The notes beneath the pieces are model-generated. The model made no database searches. It was not told the origin of the DNA and saw only the letters and a program-made list of their open reading frames with translations. From an uncultured Kordia sp. (GTDB lineage Bacteria > Bacteroidota > Bacteroidia > Flavobacteriales > Flavobacteriaceae): a DNA stretch of 64,000 nucleotides. The position numbers were made by a program, and so were the translations under genes. Below, piece by piece: positions 9,518-18,259 of this stretch. How positions within the stretch are numbered: position 1 is the first letter of the stretch; each line of letters starts with the position of its first letter. The stretch is from assembly GCF_947496985.1 (NCBI RefSeq), contig NZ_CANMEZ010000001.1, positions 992,001 through 1,056,000 of the forward strand. Direction: 5' to 3'.

Positions 9518-10666
9518 TTATAAATACCAAGAGTATTTCGGTTTTTCTTTTTCAAAGTACTTTTCTTCAAATTCTCCAAGTAATTCATCTTCATTGTAAT
9601 CAGTTAGAGGGTCAACCCAATCTGCTTTTTTAGAAGCCCAATCAATCCATTTTATCAATTGTTCTGTGAGATCATCCTTTTTGATAGCATCTTCTTTTAT
9701 TTTGCTGATGTAGTTTCTCATTACATTTGCTTTATGATGTAATTCAGTAGCAAAATAAAGTTTCTTAAAACTTCCTAATTCGATATCCCTCTTTTGTTTT
9801 AAAAGCTCTTCTTTGGCTTTTTCTATTTCATATTGTTTTCGAGCTTCTTCTCTTTCTATACGTTCCTTTTTTATTTTTTCACTTCTTAATTCTAAAGTAG
9901 TTAAGATATTCGGCAATTGATCTTCTAATTTTCTTTGCTTACCATCTTTCCATTCTTTATTTGGATATTTATTTTCAAGTTTTAAAACTAGCCTACCAGA
10001 AGGAACATAGTCATAACTCTCCCATTTATATTTCTCACTTTTGACTCTTTTTAAAGTTTCTCTGCATCTTAATTCTAATTCTTCATTATTTACAATAGCA
10101 TACGTTTTTCCATTATCAATTTTGATTTCATGACCACGCTTTTTTAAAAGTTTAATTAGTGTGTCTAAAAATTTCAATGCTCTTTTTATATTAGATTTTG
10201 AGACCTCTATGTTCAAAATACCAATAGATGAAAATATCAATCCTTTAGAGTTACTCCATTGAGATGGCTTTTTATTTTGTAAATCTTTTCTAGCTAATGT
10301 AATGAGTGGATCATATCTTGAAATTGTATCTGGAACTGTAATCTTTAAAGTTTTATCATTTTCTATTTCCTTTTTCAGTTTATGATATTCTGATAAATAA
10401 CTATAATTATTTTCATCTCCCTCGGTTCTGATAGATAACTCAATTAAAGTATTATCGTCTTGAATTTTAGGGAGAGCTATTATAGTAACTTTTTTGCCAT
10501 ATTGTAATTTTTGCCAATGCCCTAGTTTTGGTAATGGAATATTATGCTTTTTGCAAATCTTTCGTAAACCTGTATCAGAAATTGCATATTCTTTAGCAAG
10601 TTTAGTTAAAGGTTTAGACCATACCAAATCATATAATTGCTTTCGAGTTAATTTTTCTTTGCTCAT
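9518..10666 (-). CDS. Helix-turn-helix protein with coiled coil, partner of the HNH protein
   Basis: 382 residues. The N-terminus (LTRKQLYDLVWSKPLTKLAK, then ISDTGLRKICKKHNIPLP and GHWQKLQYGKK) matches a widespread bacterial family of unknown function whose start resembles a resolvase-like HTH. A charged alpha-helical region (~245-310) is probably a coiled coil. The tail has the LIKWIDWASKKADWVDPL segment typical of the same family. It may bind DNA and recruit or restrain the HNH nuclease encoded 8 bases downstream. It is divergent from the NACHT gene, with a 124-base AT-rich spacer between them that probably holds both promoters. Confidence 0.72.
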   Translation of the reverse strand: MSKEKLTRKQLYDLVWSKPLTKLAKEYAISDTGLRKICKKHNIPLPKLGHWQKLQYGKKVTIIALPKIQDDNTLIELSIRTEGDENNYSYLSEYHKLKKEIENDKTLKITVPDTISRYDPLITLARKDLQNKKPSQWSNSKGLIFSSIGILNIEVSKSNIKRALKFLDTLIKLLKKRGHEIKIDNGKTYAIVNNEELELRCRETLKRVKSEKYKWESYDYVPSGRLVLKLENKYPNKEWKDGKQRKLEDQLPNILTTLELRSEKIKKERIEREEARKQYEIEKAKEELLKQKRDIELGSFKKLYFATELHHKANVMRNYISKIKEDAIKKDDLTEQLIKWIDWASKKADWVDPLTDYNEDELLGEFEEKYFEKEKPKYSWYL

Positions 10667-10790
10667 ATAATTGGATTTTAGTTTTATTATAATACGCTAA
10701 TAACAGTTTGCTATATTAAATGTATGTATTTTATATTATAATTTTGTAATTTTTCACTTTATTGAATGTAGTATTTAGTATATTGAATTT

Positions 10791-12611
10791 ATGATTAAAG
10801 AAACAATAATTAAAGAATCTGTTAGTTTAATTTTAGCAATTGTAAGTAACAGGTTTAAAAAAATAAAAATAAAATCTGATAAGAAGGAAATTGAAAAATC
10901 AATTAATAATCATATTAGATATGTTAAGAATTGGTCTAATGAAATAACATTTAAAGATTTAAAAAACTCTAAACAAACTTCAAGAATTTTTATACCATTA
11001 GATCTGTATATCTATCCTAAAAGAGTAAGAATTGTAGAAGACGAAAAAATTACTGTAATTCCTTTTTTGCAGGCTTTGGAAAGAGAAAAAAATCATTTGG
11101 CAATTCTAGGTCAGCCTGGAGCAGGAAAAACCACTTCAATGAAGCATTTATGCCAATCTATTTTTTTTGACGAGAATTTTTTTCCAAATAGGTTTAAATA
11201 TCCAATTTTAGTAAAACTACGTGAATTTAATAAGAATAGAAGTAAAGAGTCTTCTGGTATAATAATAGAGTATTTGTTTGGTGTTTTAGGATTAAAAATC
11301 AGTGCTGATGATAACAAAATCATACAAACAGCAGAAGATTTAAACCGAGTTAAATCAAACTTAGTCATCGAAATATTAGAAAAACTGAATGTTTTGCTGA
11401 TTATAGATGGTTTCGATGAGTTACATTTTAAGAGTCATAAGGAGATTATTCTGGATGAAGTTACTAACATCGCATCAAAATTAGAGAATTCTAAATTAAT
11501 ACTTACTTCACGAACAGCAGATTTCAGCTACAGTAATGAAAGCATATCAGTTTATGAAATATGTCCATTAAATGAAATTCAAATTCAAAATTTTGCTGAA
11601 AAGTGGCTTGGAGTTAATAGTGCAAAAAAATTTCTCGAAGAGGTAAGAGAGTCTCCATATAATGATACATCAATAAGACCATTAACTATTGCACATTTAT
11701 GTGCTATTTATGAAAGACTTGGTAAAATTCCTGATAAACCAAAAACTGTATATAAAAAAATAGTCAACTTATTACTTGAAGAATGGGATGAGCAAAGAAG
11801 AATAAAAAGAAGTTCAAAATATGCTATGTTTGAAATTGATAGAAAATTTGAGTTTTTATCTAATTTATCTTATCATTTAACAACTAAAAATAACAAGGTA
11901 ATATTTTCTAAAAAGGATTTAGAAATTGTTTATAGAGTTATCTATCATGATTTTGACTTAGATTATAATGAAGCTAAAAGTGTTATCAATGATATTGAGT
12001 CTCATACTGGTTTATTTGTTCAATCTGGTTTTGAATTTTATGAGTTTGCACATAAATCTATTCAAGAGTTTTTGACAGCAGAATATCTAGTTAAGTTACC
12101 AAATATAATAGGAAATAAAAGATTAATAGAAATGTTACCTAATGAATTAGCCATAACCATTACGATCTCCTCCAATCCAAGCCTATATTTTAGCGAATTA
12201 ACTTCAATATTTATAAAAAAGAATGTCTCTTTTAGTTTTATTCAAAAGTTTATTAATAGACTTATATTGGAAAAACCAGATTTTTATAAGAATTCAAAAG
12301 TCGGAATCAGTGCTTTACTTTTGTACTCAAAATATGTTCAAAGTGAAATTCAAGATAAAAATCAGTTAGCCTTATTTACAACGGATATATTAGTTGATAG
12401 CTTTGAAAATTTGATTGATTCAATATTTAAGCGAAATTCAAAAAATATAATATTGGACATTTATAACATTGATAGTGAAATGCACACTGTCAATCAAACA
12501 CAAATTTATCTATTATCTAAAAAGGGTAAAAAGAAAGGAGAGAATATTGACTCAGATATATATCATAAAATGCCAAAATATCTTTATTGTCGTAAAACCT
12601 TTGTAGAGTAA
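10791..12611 (+). CDS. NACHT-domain STAND NTPase (bNACHT-like)
   Basis: 606 residues. NACHT module: GQPGAGKTT at ~107 (Walker A), LLIIDGFDEL at ~203 (Walker B with the extra acidic residues typical of NACHT), LILTSRTADF (sensor 1), and a winged-helix-like arm with FAHKSIQEFLTAEYL (~420). The N-terminal ~80 residues with NHIRYVKNWS and FIPLDLYIYPKR are common in this clade. The last ~30 residues, ending PKYLYCRKTFVE, resemble the short C-terminal domain of bacterial NACHT defence proteins. Family knowledge: such proteins sense phage components and trigger abortive responses. No nuclease, TIR or protease effector is fused, so the effector mechanism is unclear. It is single-gene, flanked by divergent and convergent genes. 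Confidence 0.82.
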   Translation: MIKETIIKESVSLILAIVSNRFKKIKIKSDKKEIEKSINNHIRYVKNWSNEITFKDLKNSKQTSRIFIPLDLYIYPKRVRIVEDEKITVIPFLQALEREKNHLAILGQPGAGKTTSMKHLCQSIFFDENFFPNRFKYPILVKLREFNKNRSKESSGIIIEYLFGVLGLKISADDNKIIQTAEDLNRVKSNLVIEILEKLNVLLIIDGFDELHFKSHKEIILDEVTNIASKLENSKLILTSRTADFSYSNESISVYEICPLNEIQIQNFAEKWLGVNSAKKFLEEVRESPYNDTSIRPLTIAHLCAIYERLGKIPDKPKTVYKKIVNLLLEEWDEQRRIKRSSKYAMFEIDRKFEFLSNLSYHLTTKNNKVIFSKKDLEIVYRVIYHDFDLDYNEAKSVINDIESHTGLFVQSGFEFYEFAHKSIQEFLTAEYLVKLPNIIGNKRLIEMLPNELAITITISSNPSLYFSELTSIFIKKNVSFSFIQKFINRLILEKPDFYKNSKVGISALLLYSKYVQSEIQDKNQLALFTTDILVDSFENLIDSIFKRNSKNIILDIYNIDSEMHTVNQTQIYLLSKKGKKKGENIDSDIYHKMPKYLYCRKTFVE

Positions 12612-12728
12612 TTCAATACGTTATTTAGCTCAAACACTAACAATCTTTCCATGCTGATGATTTATTTCCATTTTTGGGCACTAGCTATTTCCTTAGTAGG
12701 TTACTGTCAATTTGTCCATGACATTTTT

Positions 12729-13970
12729 TTAATTTCTTTCCAAAAGTCTTCTATACTCGGGAATATGATCTTCATTTCTTATATCTTCAAAATTTTTGAA
12801 TTCTAGTGCTAATAATATAGAATTTTGAATTCTTGATTTGCCAATACCAGATGCCGTGTAAAAATTATCGGTAAAATCAATAGTTTTAAATCGATCAATA
12901 TAGGATTTAAAGTATTCTTGACTAATATTTTTGTCTGTATCTAAATTCCTATTTAAAATTTCTTTTAGGATTACAAATAATGCTTGAATACCAATAGTTT
13001 TTTTTATGTAAGATGTTTGACCTGTAACTGGTTTGAATATTTCTACATCAACCACTTTAAAGAAGTTAAAAATTATTTTATAAACAAATAAGTCATTACC
13101 TTCTATGTAGAAACGTCTTAGAGGTGTGTTGTCATTTCTACTTATTTTAGTTCTGTTTCTATCTTTTTCATTCAATCTTCTCAATTCATTAGAATCTTCC
13201 TTAGGATTAGTGGAGATCAACTTTAAAACACCATCGACAATCGTTGCAGTAGATACCAACCAATCCATTTCTTTTGGTTTTTTAGAAAGTAAAAATTCAT
13301 CATTTTGAGGAGCAACTTTTATATGATTAAAAAAAGGAGAGTCATTTTCAGTATTTAGTTTCTTCGATAGATGCACGGCAAGTAATTCTGGAGACCAAGT
13401 TTTACTTTCGGTTACTTCCGTAAAGTATCCAAACTGTTCTAAAGCAAGACTTTTATCTACTGGTTTTTGATTGTAATTAATTGTTGCAAAAAGATAAGCT
13501 TGATACGGATTAGGTAAATCAAAATAAATTGCAACCAATAGCTCCATTTCTTTTTGACGTTCTATACTAGCTTCTTTAAAACCATTTACTCTATGTTGAC
13601 CATCTATGATTGCTGCTAACTTTGTTGGTGTTGGAATAATTACTTCATAAATATTATCACTACCAGAAGGATTAAATTTCCAAGTTAAATTTTCATCTTC
13701 TTCAATTAGACCTTTCTCATTGTAATTAGCAGAAACAATTATTGAATTAGGGAATGCCGTATCATTACCATTGATATAACTGGTTATTGATCTGACTCTG
13801 CCTTTCTCGTCTAATTTTCGTTGGCTACCTTTTAAATTTTTATCTTCATCATAACGTAAAGGATCACTAAAAGATAAATCAATGATATCTTTTGCTGTTA
13901 ATGCACAAACATAAAAATCTCCAAAAGGCTGGTGAACTTTTATTGCTTTAATTGTTTTTGGGTACTCCAT
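12729..13970 (-). CDS. dndB: DGQHR-domain protein, DndB-type regulator of phosphorothioation
   Basis: 413 residues with the diagnostic DGQHR motif at 123-127, preceded by TPTKLAAII, as in DndB/DGQHR proteins. It is the last gene of the operon, starting 2 bases after the stop of the membrane-protein gene. In known Dnd systems DndB is not needed for chemistry but represses the operon and limits modification. Length is close to family norm (350-420). Its position at the 3' end rather than the 5' end is unlike the classic dndBCDE order. A function in modification-site sensing rather than transcriptional repression is possible. Confidence 0.8.
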   Translation of the reverse strand: MEYPKTIKAIKVHQPFGDFYVCALTAKDIIDLSFSDPLRYDEDKNLKGSQRKLDEKGRVRSITSYINGNDTAFPNSIIVSANYNEKGLIEEDENLTWKFNPSGSDNIYEVIIPTPTKLAAIIDGQHRVNGFKEASIERQKEMELLVAIYFDLPNPYQAYLFATINYNQKPVDKSLALEQFGYFTEVTESKTWSPELLAVHLSKKLNTENDSPFFNHIKVAPQNDEFLLSKKPKEMDWLVSTATIVDGVLKLISTNPKEDSNELRRLNEKDRNRTKISRNDNTPLRRFYIEGNDLFVYKIIFNFFKVVDVEIFKPVTGQTSYIKKTIGIQALFVILKEILNRNLDTDKNISQEYFKSYIDRFKTIDFTDNFYTASGIGKSRIQNSILLALEFKNFEDIRNEDHIPEYRRLLERN

Positions 13971-13972
13971 AA

Positions 13973-14602
13973 TTATTCAGTAAATTCTTGAGGTGTAGCC
14001 CCACTTAAATTATTTGTATTACCACCAGTTGTATTGTCTGTTGATGGAGGAATTGGTGAATCTAAAACTGATAAGTTTCTTGCATTTGTTATCCACCAAA
14101 AATAAACTGCAACTATACAAGCGACAATGCTTAAGACAAGTCGGGCTATTTCTTGTGGTATAAAATAAGTCACAATACCAAATAAAATACTAAAAATTAC
14201 AAGTGCAACTCCTAACATTGTAATTCCTTTTTTGATATTGTAGTATTTACTATCCTCGTCGTTTAAATCAATAAAAATTAATTCTATTGATGAAGAACAT
14301 AGTAATACCACAGCATAACCAATCAAACTTAGTGATGTAGAATTCATATCAAAACCATTTTCATAAGATGGAAGTGCAGATATCAATGAACCACTAATTC
14401 CGATTAAAAGCACAATTATTAAAAAATATAACCAGTATGCCAAAGAAGAAGATGGCTCTTTTCTTCTTTCTTTTAAAAATTTAACCATAAGACCAAATTC
14501 AGTTTTTGAATCAGCTTTCCTTATTTTTATTATCCACCAAGTTATAATTAAACCAGATGATAAAATTATGTAAAAATAAATGTTAGTTAGAAATTCAGGC
14601 AT
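13973..14602 (-). CDS. Polytopic membrane protein embedded in the dnd operon
   Basis: 209 residues, family not recognised. There are four to five hydrophobic segments (about 7-24, 59-83, 90-112, 127-148, 152-172) and a Pro/Thr/Asn/Gly-rich hydrophilic tail of ~30 residues. It sits between dndE-herA and dndB with 2-base gaps on both sides; both junctions read TAATTATG, so all three genes are probably translated as one unit. Membrane proteins are not part of the classic Dnd machinery. It could anchor the HerA motor at the membrane or act as an abortive-infection effector; both are guesses from context. Confidence 0.7.
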   Translation of the reverse strand: MPEFLTNIYFYIILSSGLIITWWIIKIRKADSKTEFGLMVKFLKERRKEPSSSLAYWLYFLIIVLLIGISGSLISALPSYENGFDMNSTSLSLIGYAVVLLCSSSIELIFIDLNDEDSKYYNIKKGITMLGVALVIFSILFGIVTYFIPQEIARLVLSIVACIVAVYFWWITNARNLSVLDSPIPPSTDNTTGGNTNNLSGATPQEFTE

Positions 14603-14604
14603 AA

Positions 14605-16158
14605 TTATTTAGTATTAAAAATCTCTCCAAAATTAAACTCCTTAACATTGGTAATGGCTTGTCGAGGGTTTATTGTTTCCATAGAGCGATTTATTTTGGT
14701 TCGTTGTTTTTCCCCAGCACCAAGAAATTTACTTATTGATTTCCAGTTATTCCCATCTTTAATAGACATTAAAAATGCCGATTGACACATGGAAGAAAAA
14801 TCAAAAGTAGGCTGGTTAAATTCTTCAATTCCTTGTGAAACGAGCATCACAGCTACACCTTGAGATCGAATTTCTCTCAATAATTTTTCGAGAATCTCTT
14901 GTGACTTCTTTTCCTTGAATACATTATGAGCTTCGTCAATTAAGAGAACGTAGCGTAACCCACTGTAATCGTCCTCAATAGGAGCTTTATCCATATTCAT
15001 AAATGTATTATATAGATAATAAATTACAAGAAATGTAGCTGTAAAACGAACTTCTTTACTTAAATCTCCTGAAAGACTTAAATAATAATTGGAATTAATG
15101 AAGTCTCCATGTTTTTCATTATCAAATAATTCAATTTCAGTTAATCCAATCAATATTTGTGTAAGTGATGTAGGCTTGTCTCCTGCAATCTCATACACAT
15201 TTTCTAAAACTTCTTTTAAGGTTGGGTATGAGCCATCGTTTCTATTTTCAAAAGCATTTATTGTAGCATCTTTAAGGTTTTGTTTTTGCACATTCCCAAG
15301 ATTAGCGTATTTGGTAATGATATCTACAAATCTACCGATACCTACAATTTTATTTTTCTCATTTACATTATCTATAAATGATAAAGGATTAACAGGAAAA
15401 GAATTTTGTGGTGTGTCAACCAATTCAGCGTTCGTAGTTTTGAAAAAGCTTTTGAAGTCATTACTTGTTTTGTCACTTTCATTTAAACCTTTGAAATCAA
15501 GATATAAGAAATTGACACTACCATTAGTCCCTTGTACAATACGCTCTAAAATCTTTCTTGAGAAATATGATTTTCCTGTTCCAGAATTTCCTGCAACTGC
15601 AATATGACAATTACCATATATTGATGTATCATTAGGAGTAAAATAAATTTCTTCTCCTTTTTCAGTTTCTCCAACTAAAATTTTGATTGGCTTTACAAAA
15701 CTCTCTTTTTCATTCAACGAGGAATTGTTGTTTTTAGTAAATTCAAATGAATTTTCATGCTCATTCATTGAATCAATACCTATTTCAATATTATCTAATA
15801 AGAATTCAATACCAGAGAAGTTTTGGTTATCTTCAAAAAACTTATTTATCAATTCCAAACCTTGATCTATATGCATTTTAAGATATTTTCTGATATTGGA
15901 ATCGTCTCTATGTATTTGATAACGTTGACAGATTAATGCAACATAATACTCTTTGTAGCTTCCAAATAAAGTATGATCTTTATATTCTTTTCCTCCAAAG
16001 GGACGTAAATTTTTTTCTAAATCTAAACTATACCCTTTACTTAAAGAATAAGCTAGAGCTATCCTAGATATGTGATTTTCTGAACCAAGACCTATTTTTT
16101 GAGTCAAGGATTTAACTAATGGTTCATTTTCTGGTGATGTACTTATATTAAACTGCAT
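14605..16158 (-). CDS. dndE: DndE-HerA fusion: phosphorothioation protein with translocase ATPase
   Basis: 517 residues from the ATG at 16158, which overlaps the dndD stop by 11 bases; an upstream TTG at 16215 would add 19 residues inside dndD and is less likely. Residues 1-~115 resemble DndE (SRIALAYSLSKGY and the following basic helices), which binds nicked DNA in classic systems. From ~160 on there is a HerA/FtsK-type ATPase: GNSGTGKS (~190-197, Walker A) and YVLLIDEAHN (~401-410, Walker B), followed by MLVSQGIEEF. The ATPase half is typical of hexameric DNA motors. Fusion places the motor directly on the modification complex. A stand-alone HerA reading is less likely given the dndD context. 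Confidence 0.83.
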   Translation of the reverse strand: MQFNISTSPENEPLVKSLTQKIGLGSENHISRIALAYSLSKGYSLDLEKNLRPFGGKEYKDHTLFGSYKEYYVALICQRYQIHRDDSNIRKYLKMHIDQGLELINKFFEDNQNFSGIEFLLDNIEIGIDSMNEHENSFEFTKNNNSSLNEKESFVKPIKILVGETEKGEEIYFTPNDTSIYGNCHIAVAGNSGTGKSYFSRKILERIVQGTNGSVNFLYLDFKGLNESDKTSNDFKSFFKTTNAELVDTPQNSFPVNPLSFIDNVNEKNKIVGIGRFVDIITKYANLGNVQKQNLKDATINAFENRNDGSYPTLKEVLENVYEIAGDKPTSLTQILIGLTEIELFDNEKHGDFINSNYYLSLSGDLSKEVRFTATFLVIYYLYNTFMNMDKAPIEDDYSGLRYVLLIDEAHNVFKEKKSQEILEKLLREIRSQGVAVMLVSQGIEEFNQPTFDFSSMCQSAFLMSIKDGNNWKSISKFLGAGEKQRTKINRSMETINPRQAITNVKEFNFGEIFNTK

Positions 16159-18259
16159 CTTGATAATCTTTTTCAAATACGTCAAACAATTGTTCTTTAT
16201 TCTCAACTTGTTCAAAAGTAGATCGCTCGTTATCTGTATTTTTAATTAAATAAGTTTTGCTTATGCTAGGCAACAAGATATTAAATTCATCTTCTGTCAT
16301 TTCCTTTTTCAATAAAGGGAAGATAATTACTTGATTAGAAACCTGTGGATAAAAGTGTTTTACTATGCTATTGGAATGATCTATATCAAACTTTTGCATT
16401 GGAGAATCTATAAATACAGGAAAATCTATATTTGACTCATCCACAAGCCCTTTTAGTAAAGCAGTTGCATACATTTGTTGCTCTCCTTTAGAAAGAGAAT
16501 CCTTATTTATTTCTTTCCCTCTTGCGTCGATTAAATTAATTTCTATATCATCGCCCAAAATTTCTACTTGAACGTCGCTTATAAAACTTCTTTTATGAAG
16601 TAGAATATCTAAACCATCTTTTATTCTTTTTGAAAGACTATGCTTTTTTTCAATTTTAAAATCTCCAATGAATTTTTTTAGATATTTTATTGATTTCTCT
16701 ACTTCTTGACTAATTTGCTGTTTACCTTTTGAAACTTTAAGTTTGTCTGATATTCTTTTAATCTCTTTTTTTGATTTTACTTTAACATCATTATTTGTTT
16801 CAATTTCCTGCCCTAGTACACCAATATTTCTCAAAATTCCATCATACTTATTTTCTAATTGAGATTTTCTTTCCCTATCAGCCTTGACGAGCGGGTTTTC
16901 TGACTTCTCTTCAGCTAGCTTAATTCGCTTATTGATATCATTCAATTCATTCTTTGACCTTATATAATCGGAATTGATCCGATTGAATGTTTCTTTGAAA
17001 GATAGTCGAATGTTATTAATAAATTGGTTCAATTCCGATTTTTCAGATTCTGAAAAACTATGTATAATTTCTGTGTCAGAATTTGAATTTGGTTTCCTTT
17101 CAGATTCTCCTCCAATATGCTTTTGTATTAATCCTTTTAGATTACCAATATAATACTCTTGTACCTTATAACTTATAACTAAATCATCAGGATGTGGAAT
17201 TTTAATTAAATCATTGATAATATTATCTGTAATTTTTTCAACTTTATCTTCATTAAATTTTTGACTAATTAAATCTCTTTCAACAATAATTTGCTCCAGA
17301 ACTTCCGTTAACAAATTTCCTGCAATTGCAAAAGGGATGACTTCATAATGTTTTTTTAGTTCAGCATTTAAAATACCCACTTGTTTCTCTAGGTTGTCTT
17401 TTCTATCTTTTAATTCATTTAGTTGTTCTACAGTTATAAGGCTTCCTTGTTTTATCAGCTTCTCTTGAAGTTTGTTAATTTCATACTTCATTCCAGATGC
17501 TTCTTCTTCAAGATTTTTAATTTCTTCTTGAACTTCTTTTATTCTATCATCGGCAATTTCAACATCTGTTTTAAGCCTTTTTAATTCAGCTTTTTCCTTT
17601 GCATTAGCAGTTTCAGATTTCAATTTTTCTAAATACTGTTCTAAGTCTTCCTTTAAACTTTGATATTGTTTTATGCCTAAAACTTCCGAAAAGGCATTAC
17701 TTAATTTTTGTCTTTGCTCCGCAGTATGAATTTCTGCAAGGGAAACTATTTTCTCTGCATCAAAAAAGAAAAACTTAGCAATTTCCATTGGCATTATAAA
17801 ATCACGGATGAAATGTTCTGCTCCTATATTTTTAACTAATTCACTTTCATAACCATCAATTAAAATGTCAAGGTCTTCTTCCTTATTTCCTTCAGTAAAA
17901 TAAGTTCTTGTTATTTTTAGCTCATTACATGTTACATCTGGGATTGTCGTAATACCTGAGAACGTAACAGAAACTGAGAATTTTGTTTTTCCTTCAAACT
18001 CAGCTTGTTTATTAAGGCTACTTTTAATGTATTGACGATAATTTCCATTATTTTGAATCTCATTTTTATAGATATCATCGACATCACTCATTTGCCGCCC
18101 ATACAAACACCAGACTAAAGACATAAGAAAAGTAGTCTTCCCAAAACCATTTTTACCACTAACAATAATAATATTTTCATCATCTGTAACAGATAAATCA
18201 ATAAGATTATTCCCTTTGTAAATCCTAAAATTATTTAGCTCAATAGATTTTATTATCAT
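16148..18259 (-). CDS. dndD: DndD, SMC-like ATPase of DNA phosphorothioation
   Basis: 703 residues. Walker A GKNGFGKT lies at 35-42 in the context IIIVSGKNGFGKTTF, and the preceding NNFRIYKG segment is typical of DndD/RecF/SbcC. A long Glu/Lys-rich coiled coil spans ~195-560. The ABC signature LSKGEQQ (~588) and Walker B/D-loop segment FPVFIDSPMQKFD follow. Length agrees with DndD (650-700). The start codon overlaps the dndC stop in TAATG, so translation is coupled. DndD is thought to supply ATP hydrolysis and DNA-structure work while DndC provides sulfur transfer. Confidence 0.92.
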   Translation of the reverse strand: MIIKSIELNNFRIYKGNNLIDLSVTDDENIIIVSGKNGFGKTTFLMSLVWCLYGRQMSDVDDIYKNEIQNNGNYRQYIKSSLNKQAEFEGKTKFSVSVTFSGITTIPDVTCNELKITRTYFTEGNKEEDLDILIDGYESELVKNIGAEHFIRDFIMPMEIAKFFFFDAEKIVSLAEIHTAEQRQKLSNAFSEVLGIKQYQSLKEDLEQYLEKLKSETANAKEKAELKRLKTDVEIADDRIKEVQEEIKNLEEEASGMKYEINKLQEKLIKQGSLITVEQLNELKDRKDNLEKQVGILNAELKKHYEVIPFAIAGNLLTEVLEQIIVERDLISQKFNEDKVEKITDNIINDLIKIPHPDDLVISYKVQEYYIGNLKGLIQKHIGGESERKPNSNSDTEIIHSFSESEKSELNQFINNIRLSFKETFNRINSDYIRSKNELNDINKRIKLAEEKSENPLVKADRERKSQLENKYDGILRNIGVLGQEIETNNDVKVKSKKEIKRISDKLKVSKGKQQISQEVEKSIKYLKKFIGDFKIEKKHSLSKRIKDGLDILLHKRSFISDVQVEILGDDIEINLIDARGKEINKDSLSKGEQQMYATALLKGLVDESNIDFPVFIDSPMQKFDIDHSNSIVKHFYPQVSNQVIIFPLLKKEMTEDEFNILLPSISKTYLIKNTDNERSTFEQVENKEQLFDVFEKDYQDAV

